Assembly: GCF_900113035.1 (NCBI RefSeq)
Contig: NZ_FONX01000016.1
Span: forward strand, 1 to 64,000
Origin: Paracidovorax wautersii
GTDB lineage: Bacteria > Pseudomonadota > Gammaproteobacteria > Burkholderiales > Burkholderiaceae_C
Direction of reading: 5' to 3'
Length of the DNA stretch: 64,000 bases
In this document: positions 1 to 10,810 of the stretch, piece after piece
Numbering within the stretch: position 1 is the stretch's first letter
Layout: every line of letters starts with the position of its first letter
Made by a program: the position numbers and the translations under genes
Notes under the pieces: model-generated
Seen by the model: the letters and a program-made list of their open reading frames with translations, nothing else
Told to the model about the DNA's origin: nothing
Databases searched by the model: none

Positions 1-527
<527 letters not shown>

Positions 528-640
528 TTTGAATCTCCAAAGAGCAATGCCTGTGTCAGGGTTTAACGTCTGCACTCGGTTGCTGAATCGTCCCGCACAG
601 GGCAACAGGACGGCACCGGGTCGCAGATTGCAAGAATCTT

Positions 641-688
641 GCTACTGAATTCATAGCTGCCAGCACACATAGGATGCGCGCTGGCAGC
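641..688 (+). repeat. dispersed palindromic repeat, copy a (fusA-tuf gap)
   Basis: This copy has the core GCTACTGAATTCATAGC followed by a hairpin with perfect 9-bp arms, GCTGCCAGC (656-664) and GCTGGCAGC (680-688). It belongs to a family with other copies near 6,160, 9,360, 21,950, 32,027, 38,080 and 62,590. It sits inside the str operon between fusA and tuf, so it is transcribed and may form a hairpin in the mRNA. Confidence 0.75.
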
Positions 689-744
689 GTGTTTCTCTCG
701 AAACCGCAGGGCCGGCCGCGTGAGCGGCCCGCCCTGCACGCGCC

Positions 745-2847
745 TTACTTGGCGCGAGCGGCCATGATGGCTTCGGACACGTTGCGAGGTGCTTCGCTGT
801 AGTGCTTGAATTCCATCGTGTAGGTGGCACGGCCTTGCGTTGCGGAGCGCAGCGAGGTCGAGTAGCCGAACATTTCGGACAGGGGGACTTCGGCCTTGAT
901 GACCTTGCCGCCGCCGACCATGTCGTCCATGCCCTGCACCATGCCGCGACGCGAGGACAGGTCGCCCATCACGGTACCGGCGTAGTCTTCAGGCGTCTCG
1001 ACTTCCACGGCCATCATGGGCTCGAGGATGACGGGACCGGCCTTCTTGCAGCCTTCCTTGAAGCCGAAGATGGCAGCCATCTTGAACGCCAGTTCGTTCG
1101 AGTCCACATCGTGGTACGAACCGAAGTGCAGCGTGACCTTGACGTCCACCACCGGGTAGCCGGCCAGCACGCCTTGCGTCACGGCTTCGTTGAAGCCCTT
1201 TTCCACGGCCGGGATGAATTCGCGAGGAACCACACCGCCCTTGATGGCATCGACGAATTCGTTGCCCTTGCCGGCTTCGTTCGGCTCGATCTTGAGCACG
1301 ACGTGGCCGTACTGGCCCTTGCCGCCGGACTGGCGCACGAACTTGCCTTCGGCTTCTTCCACCGTCTTGCGGATGGTTTCGCGGTAGGCCACCTGGGGCT
1401 TGCCCACGTTGGCTTCCACGCCGAATTCGCGCTTCATGCGGTCCACGATGATTTCCAGGTGGAGCTCACCCATGCCGGCGATCAGGGTCTGGCCCGATTC
1501 TTCGTCGGTCTTGACGCGGAACGACGGATCTTCGGCGGCCAGGCGCTGCAGGGCGATGCCCATCTTTTCCTGGTCGGTCTTGGTCTTGGGTTCGACGGCC
1601 TGCGTGATCACGGGCTCGGGGAACACCATGCGCTCCAGGATGATCTGGGATTCGAGATCGCTCAGCGTTTCGCCGGTCGTCACGTCCTTCAGGCCCACGC
1701 AGGCAGCGATGTCGCCGGCACGGATTTCTTCGACTTCGATCCGCTCGTTGGCGTGCATCTGCACGATACGGCCGATACGCTCCTTCTTGCCCTTGATCGA
1801 GTTGTAGACGGTGTCGCCCTTGGTCAGCACGCCGGAATAGACGCGCACGAAGGTCAGCTGGCCCACGAACGGGTCGGTCATCAGCTTGAAAGCCAGCGCG
1901 GAGAACTTCTCGCTGTCATCCGCCTTGCGGGTCACGGGGTTTTCGTCTTCGTCGGTACCCTTGACGTCCTCGATGTCCGTCGGCGCCGGCAGATAGTCGA
2001 TCACGGCGTCCAGCATGCGCTGCACGCCCTTGTTCTTGAACGCGGTGCCGCACAGCATCGGCTGGATCTCGGTGGCGATGGTGCGCGTGCGCAGGCCTGC
2101 CTTGATCTCTTCCTCGGAGAGGTCACCCTCTTCCAGGTACTTGTTCATCAGCTCTTCGGAGGCTTCGGCAGCGGCCTCGACCATCTTCTCGCGCCATTCC
2201 TTGGCGGACTCGACGAGTTCGGCAGGGATGTCCTTGTATTCGAACTTCATGCCCTGGGAAGCTTCGTCCCAGATGATGGCCTTCATCTTCAGCAGATCGA
2301 CCACGCCGGTGAAGTTGTCTTCGGCGCCGATCGGGATCACCACGGGCACGGGGTTGGCCTTCAGGCGCAGACGCATCTGGTCATAGACCTTGAAGAAGTT
2401 GGCGCCGGTACGGTCCATCTTGTTGACGAACGCGAGACGGGGCACCTTGTACTTGTTGGCCTGGCGCCAGACGGTTTCCGACTGGGGCTGCACGCCACCC
2501 ACGGCGCAGTACACCATGCAGGCGCCGTCCAGCACGCGCATGGAACGCTCCACCTCGATGGTGAAGTCCACGTGGCCGGGGGTGTCGATGATGTTGAAGC
2601 GGTGCTCGGGGTAGGACATGTCCATGCCCTTCCAGAAGCAGGTCGTGGCAGCCGACGTGATCGTGATGCCGCGCTCTTGTTCCTGCTCCATCCAGTCCAT
2701 GGTGGCAGCGCCGTCGTGAACTTCACCGATCTTGTGGTTCACACCGGTGTAGAACAGGATACGTTCGGTCGTCGTGGTCTTGCCAGCGTCGATGTGGGCC
2801 GAGATACCGATGTTGCGGTAGCGCTCGATGGGGGTCTTGCGTGCCAT
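745..2847 (-). CDS. fusA: elongation factor G
   Basis: EF-G is the ribosomal translocase that moves tRNA and mRNA after peptide bond formation and also helps ribosome recycling. The 700-residue length is normal. The GTPase motifs AHIDAGKT (residues 17-24), DTPGHVDF and NKMD are visible near the N-terminus, and domains II to V follow without interruption. It lies 95 bp after rpsG and upstream of tuf in the str operon. Nothing about it is unusual. Confidence 0.99.
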   Translation of the reverse strand: MARKTPIERYRNIGISAHIDAGKTTTTERILFYTGVNHKIGEVHDGAATMDWMEQEQERGITITSAATTCFWKGMDMSYPEHRFNIIDTPGHVDFTIEVERSMRVLDGACMVYCAVGGVQPQSETVWRQANKYKVPRLAFVNKMDRTGANFFKVYDQMRLRLKANPVPVVIPIGAEDNFTGVVDLLKMKAIIWDEASQGMKFEYKDIPAELVESAKEWREKMVEAAAEASEELMNKYLEEGDLSEEEIKAGLRTRTIATEIQPMLCGTAFKNKGVQRMLDAVIDYLPAPTDIEDVKGTDEDENPVTRKADDSEKFSALAFKLMTDPFVGQLTFVRVYSGVLTKGDTVYNSIKGKKERIGRIVQMHANERIEVEEIRAGDIAACVGLKDVTTGETLSDLESQIILERMVFPEPVITQAVEPKTKTDQEKMGIALQRLAAEDPSFRVKTDEESGQTLIAGMGELHLEIIVDRMKREFGVEANVGKPQVAYRETIRKTVEEAEGKFVRQSGGKGQYGHVVLKIEPNEAGKGNEFVDAIKGGVVPREFIPAVEKGFNEAVTQGVLAGYPVVDVKVTLHFGSYHDVDSNELAFKMAAIFGFKEGCKKAGPVILEPMMAVEVETPEDYAGTVMGDLSSRRGMVQGMDDMVGGGKVIKAEVPLSEMFGYSTSLRSATQGRATYTMEFKHYSEAPRNVSEAIMAARAK

Positions 2848-2942
2848 GATGTTTCTTTCGTTTAACGGCCAAGAGCCCGCCCGCCAATGGATGTTGGCAG
2901 GTCGGGCTCCCAGCCTTCGAGATATGAGGACGAAACTCGGAC

Positions 2943-3416
2943 TTAGAAGCGGAAGTGGCTGAATGCCTTGTTGGCTTCGGCCATCCGGTGCACTTCGTCA
3001 CGGCGCTTCATCGCACCGCCACGGCCTTCGGTGGCTTCCAGCAGCTCGTTGGCCAGGCGTTGCGCCATCGACTTCTCACCGCGCTTGCGGGCGGCTTCCT
3101 TGATCCAGCGCATCGACAGGGCCAGACGACGCACGGGGCGCACTTCGACGGGCACCTGGTAGTTGGCACCGCCAACGCGGCGGGACTTCACTTCGACCAT
3201 GGGCTTCACATTGTTGATGGCAACGGTGAAGGCTTCCAGGGGGTCCTTGTCGGGATGCTTCTTCTCGATCAGTTCCAGGGCACCGTAGATGATGCGCTCT
3301 GCAACTGCCTTCTTGCCGCCTTCCATGATCACGTTCATGAATTTGGACAGCTCGACGTTGCCGAACTTCGGGTCCGGCAGGATTTCACGTTTGGGGACTT
3401 CGCGACGACGTGGCAT
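2943..3416 (-). CDS. rpsG: 30S ribosomal protein S7
   Basis: S7 is a primary 16S rRNA binding protein that nucleates assembly of the 30S head near the decoding site. The 157-residue product has the expected basic N-terminus ([10 protein letters not shown]) and full family length. It is the second gene of the str operon. In E. coli S7 represses this operon through the rpsL-rpsG spacer. The 168-bp spacer here (3417-3584) contains two short inverted repeats, GAGTC/GACTC and CGCAGA/TCTGCG, that could play that part, but the link is only inference. Confidence 0.99.
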   Translation of the reverse strand: MPRRREVPKREILPDPKFGNVELSKFMNVIMEGGKKAVAERIIYGALELIEKKHPDKDPLEAFTVAINNVKPMVEVKSRRVGGANYQVPVEVRPVRRLALSMRWIKEAARKRGEKSMAQRLANELLEATEGRGGAMKRRDEVHRMAEANKAFSHFRF

Positions 3417-3584
3417 TTTTCACCTCTATCTTTGCTTCAGTTGGCGCCCTTCCAGGCACCGCGAGAGTCAGCAGGACTCCCACTTACTCGACCCGCGCAG
3501 AACGTCTGCGTTTGGGGTCACTACGCTGCTTCACCGCGCCACGCGGGAACAGCACCGAAAATTCTTGTGCAGAAAGCGCAGGGC

Positions 3585-3962
3585 TTACTTGGCCTTGGGC
3601 TTCTTGGCACCGTACTTGGAGCGCGCTTGCTTGCGGTCTTTCACGCCTTGCAAGTCGAGCGAGCCACGCACGATGTGGTAACGCACACCGGGCAAGTCCT
3701 TGACACGGCCGCCGCGGACCAGCACCACGCTGTGTTCCTGCAGGTTGTGGCCTTCGCCGCCGATGTAGGAGATGACTTCGAAGCCGTTGGTCAGGCGCAC
3801 CTTGGCGACCTTACGCAGAGCGGAGTTAGGCTTCTTGGGCGTCGTGGTGTACACACGGGTGCACACGCCACGGCGCTGAGGAGAGTTTTCCATCGCGGGG
3901 CTCTTGGACTTGGTCTTTTCGACCTCGCGCCCCTGACGGACCAGTTGATTGATGGTTGGCAT
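3585..3962 (-). CDS. rpsL: 30S ribosomal protein S12
   Basis: S12 lies at the decoding centre and governs translational accuracy; changes in it give streptomycin resistance. The 125-residue protein carries the conserved [13 protein letters not shown] segment. Lys43 and Lys88 are the wild-type residues, so no classical rpsL resistance change is visible. It is the first gene of the str operon. A promoter lies about 100 bp upstream, and the leader between them contains two inverted repeats (3997-4011 and 4038-4052). Confidence 0.99.
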   Translation of the reverse strand: MPTINQLVRQGREVEKTKSKSPAMENSPQRRGVCTRVYTTTPKKPNSALRKVAKVRLTNGFEVISYIGGEGHNLQEHSVVLVRGGRVKDLPGVRYHIVRGSLDLQGVKDRKQARSKYGAKKPKAK

Positions 3963-4061
3963 TGAAATACGTCCCTAAACGTGAAATGTTTCGTGTAAGC
4001 CGTGACGGCTTCGTGAACACGAAAACGCGTGAATCCCTTCGGAAATTCCGAAAAGCCTTCT

Positions 4062-4090
4062 AATGTAGCAGGTCAGCCCCTGGGAGGCAA
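4062..4090 (-). promoter_or_regulatory. probable sigma-70 promoter of the str operon
   Basis: On the minus strand a TTGCCT -35 element (4085-4090) is separated by exactly 17 bp from a TACATT -10 element (4062-4067). It lies about 100 bp upstream of rpsL. The leader it would produce contains the perfect inverted repeat TTCGGAAATTCCGAA (4038-4052) and a small AAGCC/GGCTT hairpin (3997-4011). These may be operator or leader structures, but no function is known. Confidence 0.6.
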
Positions 4091-4146
4091 TCCGTACAGG
4101 CTTGATGGCGTGACCCGCCCCAAGCATTTTCCGACGTCCACGGCAA

Positions 4147-4176
4147 AACGCCCGCGCTGCAGGCAGGGCGGGCGTT
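4147..4176 (-). terminator. intrinsic terminator after the carboxypeptidase gene
   Basis: Perfect 9-bp arms AACGCCCGC (4147-4155) and GCGGGCGTT (4168-4176) form a GC-rich hairpin. On the minus strand the second arm runs into a TTTT tract. It lies about 60 bp past the stop codon of the D-Ala-D-Ala carboxypeptidase gene and just before the str promoter, so it insulates the two units. Confidence 0.75.
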
Positions 4177-4238
4177 CCAAGGGCCAGGGGCGCCCCGCCC
4201 TTGCAGGCGAGGCAGCGCGGGGCTGCTGGCTTGCTTAC

Positions 4239-5396
4239 TTACTTGATCCAGAGGCGGATGGCGTCCCAGGCGCGGCCGAAGATGCCAGCCTGCTCGACGG
4301 GCTCCAGCGCCACCAGCGGCACTTCGGCGATCTGCTGCTCGCCCAGCGAGACCTTGAGCGTGCCCACCGACTGGCCCTGCGTGAACGGGGCCACCAGCGG
4401 GTCCTGGCGCACGATCTGCGTGGTGACCTTGCCGGCGCTGCCCGAGGGAACGGTGACGACGATGGCTTCGGGGCGGCCGATCTTGAGCGTGTTCTGCTTG
4501 CCCTTCCAGACGGCCGGCGTGGCGACCGGCTGGCCGGCGTCGAACAGCTTGACCGCGTCGAAGGCCGTGTAGCCCCAGTTCAGCAGCTTCTGGCTTTCGT
4601 TGGCGCGGGCGCTTTCGCTGGCCGTGCCCAGCACGATGGAGAGCAGGCGGCGCTGGCCGACGTTGGGGAATTCACGCTTGGCCGTGGCCACCAGGCAGTA
4701 GCCGGCGGCCGCCGTGTGGCCGGTCTTCAGGCCGTCCACCGTGGGATCGCGGAACAGCAGCGCATTGCGGTTGTTGCCGTTGGAAGGGGGCGTGCCCGGA
4801 TACGCGTAGTGCTTGGTCGCGTAGTAGTGCATGTACTCCGGGAAGTCCTTCATCAGCCGCGTGGCGAGGATGCTCAGGTCGCGCGCGGTGGTGACGTGGC
4901 CGGGCTCGGTCAGGCCTTCGGGGTTCTTGTAGGCCGTGTTCTTCATGCCCAGGGCCTGGGCCTGGTCGTTCATCAGCTTGACGAAGTTCTCGGCCGTGCC
5001 GCCCACGCCTTCGGCCAGGGCCATGGTGGCGTCGTTGCCGGACTGCACGATCATGCCCTTGATGAGGTCCTCGACCGGCACCTGCATCTTGGGGTCGATG
5101 AACATGCGCGAGCCGGGCATCTTCCAGGCGCGCACGCTCACGGGCAGCTTCTGATCCAGCGTGATCTTCTTGGCGCGCAGCGCGTCGAACACCAGGTAGG
5201 CGCTCATGAGCTTGGTGAGCGAGGCCTGCTCGACGGGCGCGTCGATGTCCTTGGCCGCCAGCACCTGGTTGGCCGTCACGTCCAGCAGCAGGTAGTTGCG
5301 CGCGGCGATCTCGGGCGGCTGGGGCGCCTGCACCTGGGCCCAGAGCACGGCGGGCGCGAGCAGGGCCGCGCCGACGAGGTTTCGCAACGATGGCAT
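4239..5396 (-). CDS. D-alanyl-D-alanine carboxypeptidase (PBP5/6 family)
   Basis: This is a low-molecular-weight penicillin-binding protein that removes the terminal D-Ala from peptidoglycan stem peptides in the periplasm. The three serine-peptidase motifs are present in order: SLTK, SGN and KTG. The C-terminal PBP5-type domain and a final segment (WDAIRLWIK) that looks like an amphipathic membrane anchor follow. I chose the start at 5396 because MPSLRNLVGAALLAPAVLWA begins a normal signal peptide; a longer open frame extends upstream without a better start. It would be dacA or dacC by family; I cannot decide which. Confidence 0.93.
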   Translation of the reverse strand: MPSLRNLVGAALLAPAVLWAQVQAPQPPEIAARNYLLLDVTANQVLAAKDIDAPVEQASLTKLMSAYLVFDALRAKKITLDQKLPVSVRAWKMPGSRMFIDPKMQVPVEDLIKGMIVQSGNDATMALAEGVGGTAENFVKLMNDQAQALGMKNTAYKNPEGLTEPGHVTTARDLSILATRLMKDFPEYMHYYATKHYAYPGTPPSNGNNRNALLFRDPTVDGLKTGHTAAAGYCLVATAKREFPNVGQRRLLSIVLGTASESARANESQKLLNWGYTAFDAVKLFDAGQPVATPAVWKGKQNTLKIGRPEAIVVTVPSGSAGKVTTQIVRQDPLVAPFTQGQSVGTLKVSLGEQQIAEVPLVALEPVEQAGIFGRAWDAIRLWIK

Positions 5397-5503
5397 GAAG
5401 GACTGGATGGAGATTTGCACTTGGATCGAAAGGGAGAAAGGGAAAGAGGAAAGAGCGAGGCGGAGCGGAACGCGGCGCGCCGGAAGCGGCCGCGCGGGCC
5501 GCC

Positions 5504-6151
5504 TCACAGGCGGGATTGAAGGTGGCGCACCACCAGGTTCTTGAGCAGCGGCAATTGTCCGTGAAAGAAATGGCCGCCCCCGGGCACGACGGTAACGGGC
5601 AGTATCTGCGGGCGCGCCCAGTCCATCACCGAGGCGAGGGGCACCGTGTCGTCGGCCTCGCCGTGCACGACCAGGGTGCGCAGGTGGGCCTCGGGCGGCA
5701 CGGGCGCGACGCTGAAGCGGCTGGCGGCGGTGCCGACCAGCACGGCGCGGTCGATGTCGGCCTCGCGCTCGGCCCAGAGGCGCGCCAGCGCGTGGCTGGT
5801 GACGAAGGCGCCGAACGAGAAACCGGCCAGCGCCAGCGTCCCCTGCGGCGCCACCTGCCGCACCACGGCCAGCAGGTCTTCGAGCTCGCCCCGGCCTTCG
5901 TCGTAGGCACCGGCCGTGGCGCCCACGCCCCGGAAGTTGAAGCGCACCGCCGTCCAGCCGCTGGCGACGAAGGCGCGCGCCAGCGTCTGCACGACCTTGT
6001 TGTCCATGGTGCCGCCGAAGAGCGGATGCGGATGGGCGATGACGGCCACGCCGCGGGCGCTGCCGCCCTCGGGCACCGTGGCCGCATCGCGCACGGCCTC
6101 GATGGCACCGGCGGGGCCTTCCAGGGTCAGGCGTTCAGTCTGGGCGTTCAA
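5504..6151 (-). CDS. alpha/beta hydrolase (COG2945-like)
   Basis: This is a small cytoplasmic alpha/beta-hydrolase of 215 residues whose substrate is unknown. The nucleophile elbow GFSFGAF supplies the serine, HPHPLFGGTMDNK is the family's oxyanion-side motif, and late Asp (GEADDTVP) and His (GGGHFF) residues complete a triad. The start is a TTG codon, because an in-frame TAA lies only two codons upstream and no ATG or GTG follows until deep in the fold. That TAA is formed by the edge of a dispersed repeat (6152-6173), and no Shine-Dalgarno is evident. Confidence 0.88.
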   Translation of the reverse strand: MNAQTERLTLEGPAGAIEAVRDAATVPEGGSARGVAVIAHPHPLFGGTMDNKVVQTLARAFVASGWTAVRFNFRGVGATAGAYDEGRGELEDLLAVVRQVAPQGTLALAGFSFGAFVTSHALARLWAEREADIDRAVLVGTAASRFSVAPVPPEAHLRTLVVHGEADDTVPLASVMDWARPQILPVTVVPGGGHFFHGQLPLLKNLVVRHLQSRL

Positions 6152-6173
6152 TTTTTACTACCAATTCAATAGC
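6152..6173 (-). repeat. dispersed palindromic repeat, copy b (core only)
   Basis: On the minus strand this reads GCTATTGAATTGGTAGTAAA and directly abuts the TTG start of the alpha/beta hydrolase. Only the core of the family is present; the hairpin arm found in copies a, c, d and g is missing. Its terminal TAA is in frame with the hydrolase. Confidence 0.6.
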
Positions 6174-6255
6174 AATCCGCCCGAGTCGAACCAGGGCTGG
6201 ATGCCGAAAACTCTTGAGGAAGATATCTGCGTCGCCAGCGGGGACAGAGCCCGTT

Positions 6256-6636
6256 TCAGCGGCCAAGTTCCGGCGGCGTGAGCAGGCGTTCGACGATCTG
6301 GCCGTTCTTCAGGTGCGATTCGACGATCTCGTCGATGTCGCCGTTGTCCACGAAGGTGTACCAGGTGCCTTCGGGATAGACCACGGCGATGGGGCCGCCC
6401 GCGCAGCGGTCCAGGCAGCCGGCCTTGTTCACGCGCACCTTGCCGGGGCCGGAGAGCTTGGCCGCCTTGACCTGCGCCTTGCAGTGGTCGAAGGCCGCCT
6501 GGGCGCCGTAGTGCGCGCAGCTGGATTCGCCGTTGGTGCGGTCGTTCAGGCAGAAGAAGATGTGGCGTTCGTAGTAGCCGGGGACAGCGGGCGCCGGAGC
6601 CGCTGCCGCCAGGGGCTGGGTAGGGGTGTCGCTCAT
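6256..6636 (-). CDS. thioredoxin-like [2Fe-2S] ferredoxin
   Basis: This small electron-transfer protein of 126 residues belongs to the thioredoxin-fold 2Fe-2S family. The cluster ligands follow the expected pattern: a CLNDRTNGESSC pair (C-x10-C) near residue 29, then GCLDRC (C-x3-C). An Ala/Pro-rich tail precedes the domain. The gene is 9 bp from the VanZ-family gene upstream, on the same strand, and the two may be cotranscribed. The redox partner is not apparent. Confidence 0.9.
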   Translation of the reverse strand: MSDTPTQPLAAAAPAPAVPGYYERHIFFCLNDRTNGESSCAHYGAQAAFDHCKAQVKAAKLSGPGKVRVNKAGCLDRCAGGPIAVVYPEGTWYTFVDNGDIDEIVESHLKNGQIVERLLTPPELGR

Positions 6637-6645
6637 GGCGGCATT

Positions 6646-7788
6646 CTAGGACGGGCCCTGCGGCGGCCCCTGCGGGGCGGGCGGGACGAGCGGCGCCTCC
6701 CGCTCGCGGCTGGAGACGCGCAGCAGCACATAGGCCAGCGCGGCGTAGGGCCATAGCCAGCCCAGCCACTGGCCCAGCCCGAAGAAGCGTATGAACCGCC
6801 CCTGCTCCCAGGCCTGCAGCGTTTCGGCGAAGTAGGCGCTGGTGGGCGCCTGGTTCAGCAGGTTCAGGTGCAGCGCCAGCGCCAGCAGCAGCAGGGCCGC
6901 GCAGGCGCGCCGGGGCACGCCGACCAGCAGCAGCGCGACGCCCAGGCCGGCCGCCACGCCCAGCTCCGCCGGCAGCGTGATCCACTCCCAGGCATGGGTG
7001 GGGCCCCAGCTCATGGCCGCCGACAGCGCCGTGGCCGCCACGCCGACCGCGACGATGCCCACCGAGAAGACCGCGCGCCGGCCCAGGTGCCGCACCACGC
7101 AGTAGCCCAGCAGGCAGGGGATGAGCACGCCCAGCAGCACGGCGAGCAGTTCGGCCGCGGGCGAGAGCGGCTCCAGCGGCTCGGTGCGCAGCGGCAGCCA
7201 GTCGAGGAACGGGGTGTCGTCCAGCCAGTCGGCCAGGCCGGTTTCGAGCCGCTCCCACATCTGCCCCAGGCCGAAGGGCACGGCGGCCGGGAACAGCAGC
7301 GCCATGGGCCAGAGCGCCAGCAGCACCAGGGCGCCGCGCGCATCGGCCACGAACCAGCGCGCGCGCAGCCGGTTCCAGCGGGCGATGGCGCCCAGCCGCT
7401 CCAGCAGCCAGGCCAGCAGCGCGCCCAGCAGGGTGCCGGCGGCGTTGAGCGCCAGGTCCATGTTGGAGGGCACGCGGCGCGGCAGGTAGATCTGCAGGAA
7501 TTCCATCGACAGCGACAGCAGCGTGCCGGCCGCCACCGCCAGCACGACGGCCAGGCGCGGCCAGCCGCTGCGCAGCATGGCCAGCACCAGCAGAAAGCCC
7601 AGCGGCGCGTAGCCGGCCACGTTGATGTTGACGTCGAACCACGTCCAGTAGGGCGGCGGCAGCGGCGCGCTCAGGAACACCCAGGGCGAGATGCCCTGGC
7701 CGCGCCAGCCCTCGAACGGGAACAGGCTGGCGAAGACGATCAGCGCCGCATAGAGCAGCGCCAGGGGCCAGGCGGAGGTCTTGTGCAT
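6646..7788 (-). CDS. VanZ-family integral membrane protein
   Basis: This multi-spanning inner-membrane protein of 380 residues has a VanZ-like N-terminal half. The conserved segments are NVAGYAPLGFLLVLA near residue 55 and SMEFLQIYLPRRVPSNMDL near residue 95. The C-terminal half adds further hydrophobic segments, so it is longer than minimal VanZ proteins. VanZ in enterococci gives low-level teicoplanin resistance, but most family members have no known role, and resistance should not be assumed. It starts 34 bp from hemJ on the same strand. Confidence 0.85.
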   Translation of the reverse strand: MHKTSAWPLALLYAALIVFASLFPFEGWRGQGISPWVFLSAPLPPPYWTWFDVNINVAGYAPLGFLLVLAMLRSGWPRLAVVLAVAAGTLLSLSMEFLQIYLPRRVPSNMDLALNAAGTLLGALLAWLLERLGAIARWNRLRARWFVADARGALVLLALWPMALLFPAAVPFGLGQMWERLETGLADWLDDTPFLDWLPLRTEPLEPLSPAAELLAVLLGVLIPCLLGYCVVRHLGRRAVFSVGIVAVGVAATALSAAMSWGPTHAWEWITLPAELGVAAGLGVALLLVGVPRRACAALLLLALALHLNLLNQAPTSAYFAETLQAWEQGRFIRFFGLGQWLGWLWPYAALAYVLLRVSSREREAPLVPPAPQGPPQGPS

Positions 7789-7822
7789 CGGGGAGCGCCT
7801 CGGTTCCCGCGCCGGGGAACGG

Positions 7823-9329
<1,507 letters not shown>

Positions 9330-9330
9330 C

Positions 9331-9390
9331 ACTACTAAACTGGTAGCTGTCGGCGCCCACCGGACGGGCGCTGGAGCCCGTCTTGACTGA
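9331..9390 (+). repeat. dispersed palindromic repeat, copy c (supplies the start region of the next gene)
   Basis: The core ACTACTAAACTGGTAGC is followed by hairpin arms GCGCCC (9353-9358) and GGGCGC (9366-9371), then GGAG and a TTGACTG tail. The same TTGACTG tail occurs in copy d near holA. The TTG of the tail is the start codon of the CorA-like gene, and the GGAG at 9373-9376 is its Shine-Dalgarno at 6-nt spacing. Confidence 0.7.
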
Positions 9391-10633
9391 TACCCCTTCC
9401 GCCGCAGCCGGCGCCATCCGCGTCTTCCACATCGAGCCCGGCAGCGTGCGCGAGCTGCCCGAGCTGCCCGCCGCGCCGCCCGCGCGCGGCTTCTTCTGGA
9501 TCGCCTGCACCCGCCCGGCCTTCGGCGCCTCGCTGCCCCGGCTGCAGACCGTGCTGCAGGCCACCGCCGGGCTGCAGCTGGTGGACCTGCACGTCTCCGA
9601 CCTGCTGAACGCGCAGCTGCCTTCGCACTACGACTACACCTCGCAGTACGACGTGCTGGTCTTTCGCCGCCTCACCGCCACGCAGTGCGCCACCGCCGTG
9701 CCCCCGGGCGCAGGCCAAGCAGCAGCGCTGGACAGCCGCGGCGGCCCGCCGGTGCTGCGGCGCATCGACACCAGCCCCGTGGGCTTTGCCGTGTTCGACC
9801 AGGTGCTGCTCACCGTCCACCCCGAAGACTGCACCGTGCGCGACGCCTTCGCCGCGCGCCTGCTGGCGCCGCCCCAACCTGTGGCGGCGGCCTCGGCCTC
9901 CGCCGGCTCCATGGGGCTGCACCAGCCGCCCGGCCTGGCGGCGTCACAGGCCGGCGCCTCGGAAACCGCCGCGCGCGACCTGCGCAACGCCCCGGTGGCC
10001 AACGGCCGCCTGCCGGCCAGCCCGGCCGACCTGATGCTGCGCGTGGTCAACCTGATCGTGGACAACTACCTCGACCTGCGCCGCGAGCTCTCGCGCCAGC
10101 TCGACCACTGGCAGGCCGAGTTGCTCAAGCCCCGCGCACGCTTCGCCAACTGGAGCGCGCTGCTCGACGCCCGCCTGACCCTGCACCAGCTCGACGAGAT
10201 CTGCGAGGACCAGCGCGCCGCCGTGCAGGACTGGGTGGACACGCTGGAGACCTGGACGCCGCCCGACACCATGGCCGCGCTGCGCGAGCTGGACCTGCTC
10301 AAGGTCCGCAGCCGCGACGTGCTGGAGCACATCGAGCGGGTGGTGCACCACGTGCGCCGGCTCGAACAGAGCACCGAAACCGCGGTGCAGATGCACTTCA
10401 GCGTGCAGAGCAACCGCACCAACGACATCATGCGCACCCTCACGGCCCTCACCGCCGTGTTCCTGCCGCTCAACCTGATCGCCGGCATCTTCGGCATGAA
10501 CTTCGAATTCATCCCCCTCGTCCACAAGCAGGACGGGTTCTGGTGGGCCATGGGTTCGATGACGGTGATCGCCGTCGCGCTCATCGCGCTCTTCTGGCGC
10601 AAGCGCTACCTGGCGCGCACCGGGCAACACTGA
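9383..10633 (+). CDS. CorA-family metal transporter (divergent)
   Basis: This is a CorA-superfamily channel for Mg2+ or another divalent cation. The C-terminus has the diagnostic GMN motif (GIFGMNFEFIP) between two membrane helices. The large N-terminal cytoplasmic domain contains an Ala/Pro-rich low-complexity insert near residues 155-200. The TTG at 9383 is the only usable start in the frame, and it and its GGAG Shine-Dalgarno both lie inside a dispersed repeat. A second CorA (48745-49731) is of more canonical length. Substrate may be Zn, Co or Mg; the sequence does not decide. Confidence 0.85.
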   Translation: MTDTPSAAAGAIRVFHIEPGSVRELPELPAAPPARGFFWIACTRPAFGASLPRLQTVLQATAGLQLVDLHVSDLLNAQLPSHYDYTSQYDVLVFRRLTATQCATAVPPGAGQAAALDSRGGPPVLRRIDTSPVGFAVFDQVLLTVHPEDCTVRDAFAARLLAPPQPVAAASASAGSMGLHQPPGLAASQAGASETAARDLRNAPVANGRLPASPADLMLRVVNLIVDNYLDLRRELSRQLDHWQAELLKPRARFANWSALLDARLTLHQLDEICEDQRAAVQDWVDTLETWTPPDTMAALRELDLLKVRSRDVLEHIERVVHHVRRLEQSTETAVQMHFSVQSNRTNDIMRTLTALTAVFLPLNLIAGIFGMNFEFIPLVHKQDGFWWAMGSMTVIAVALIALFWRKRYLARTGQH

Positions 10634-10668
10634 CGGAGCGGGCGCTCGCAACCCTCGCCACGATCGGC

Positions 10669-10707
10669 GCGCCCTGCTGCACGCCCATCCGCCGTGCAGC
10701 AGGGCGC
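10669..10707 (+). terminator. perfect 15-bp hairpin after the CorA-like gene
   Basis: The arms GCGCCCTGCTGCACG (10669-10683) and CGTGCAGCAGGGCGC (10693-10707) are perfectly complementary around a 9-nt loop. It follows the CorA-like stop by 36 bp. No T-tract follows on either strand, so it may be a transcript-stabilising or Rho-assisted end rather than a classical intrinsic terminator. Confidence 0.5.
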
Positions 10708-10779
10708 CAGCCCCGGCGGTTCACGGGCATCCGGCATTAACCCTGACGCCATATCAGCCATGCCAAACACTGCCGGAAC

Positions 10780-10801
10780 ATTAATTGTCTAGTCAATTAA
10801 T
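10780..10801 (+). promoter_or_regulatory. probable MarR operator
   Basis: The arms ATTAATTG (10780-10787) and CAATTAAT (10794-10801) are perfectly complementary around TCTAGT. The site ends 9 bp before the marR start codon. It is an AT-rich island in GC-rich surroundings, and MarR proteins commonly bind such TTG-n-CAA palindromes to repress their own operon. Confidence 0.7.
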
Positions 10802-10810
10802 ATCGGCAGC

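Noticed and set aside
802-2865. Long open frame antisense to fusA (687 codons)
   Set aside because: It is a product of GC-rich codon bias in fusA. The translation is His/Gly/Asp-rich without any family motif, while the fusA strand encodes a complete EF-G.
6158-7642. Long minus-strand frame over the ferredoxin and VanZ genes
   Set aside because: It is out of frame with both genes. The two shorter frames give clear family motifs.
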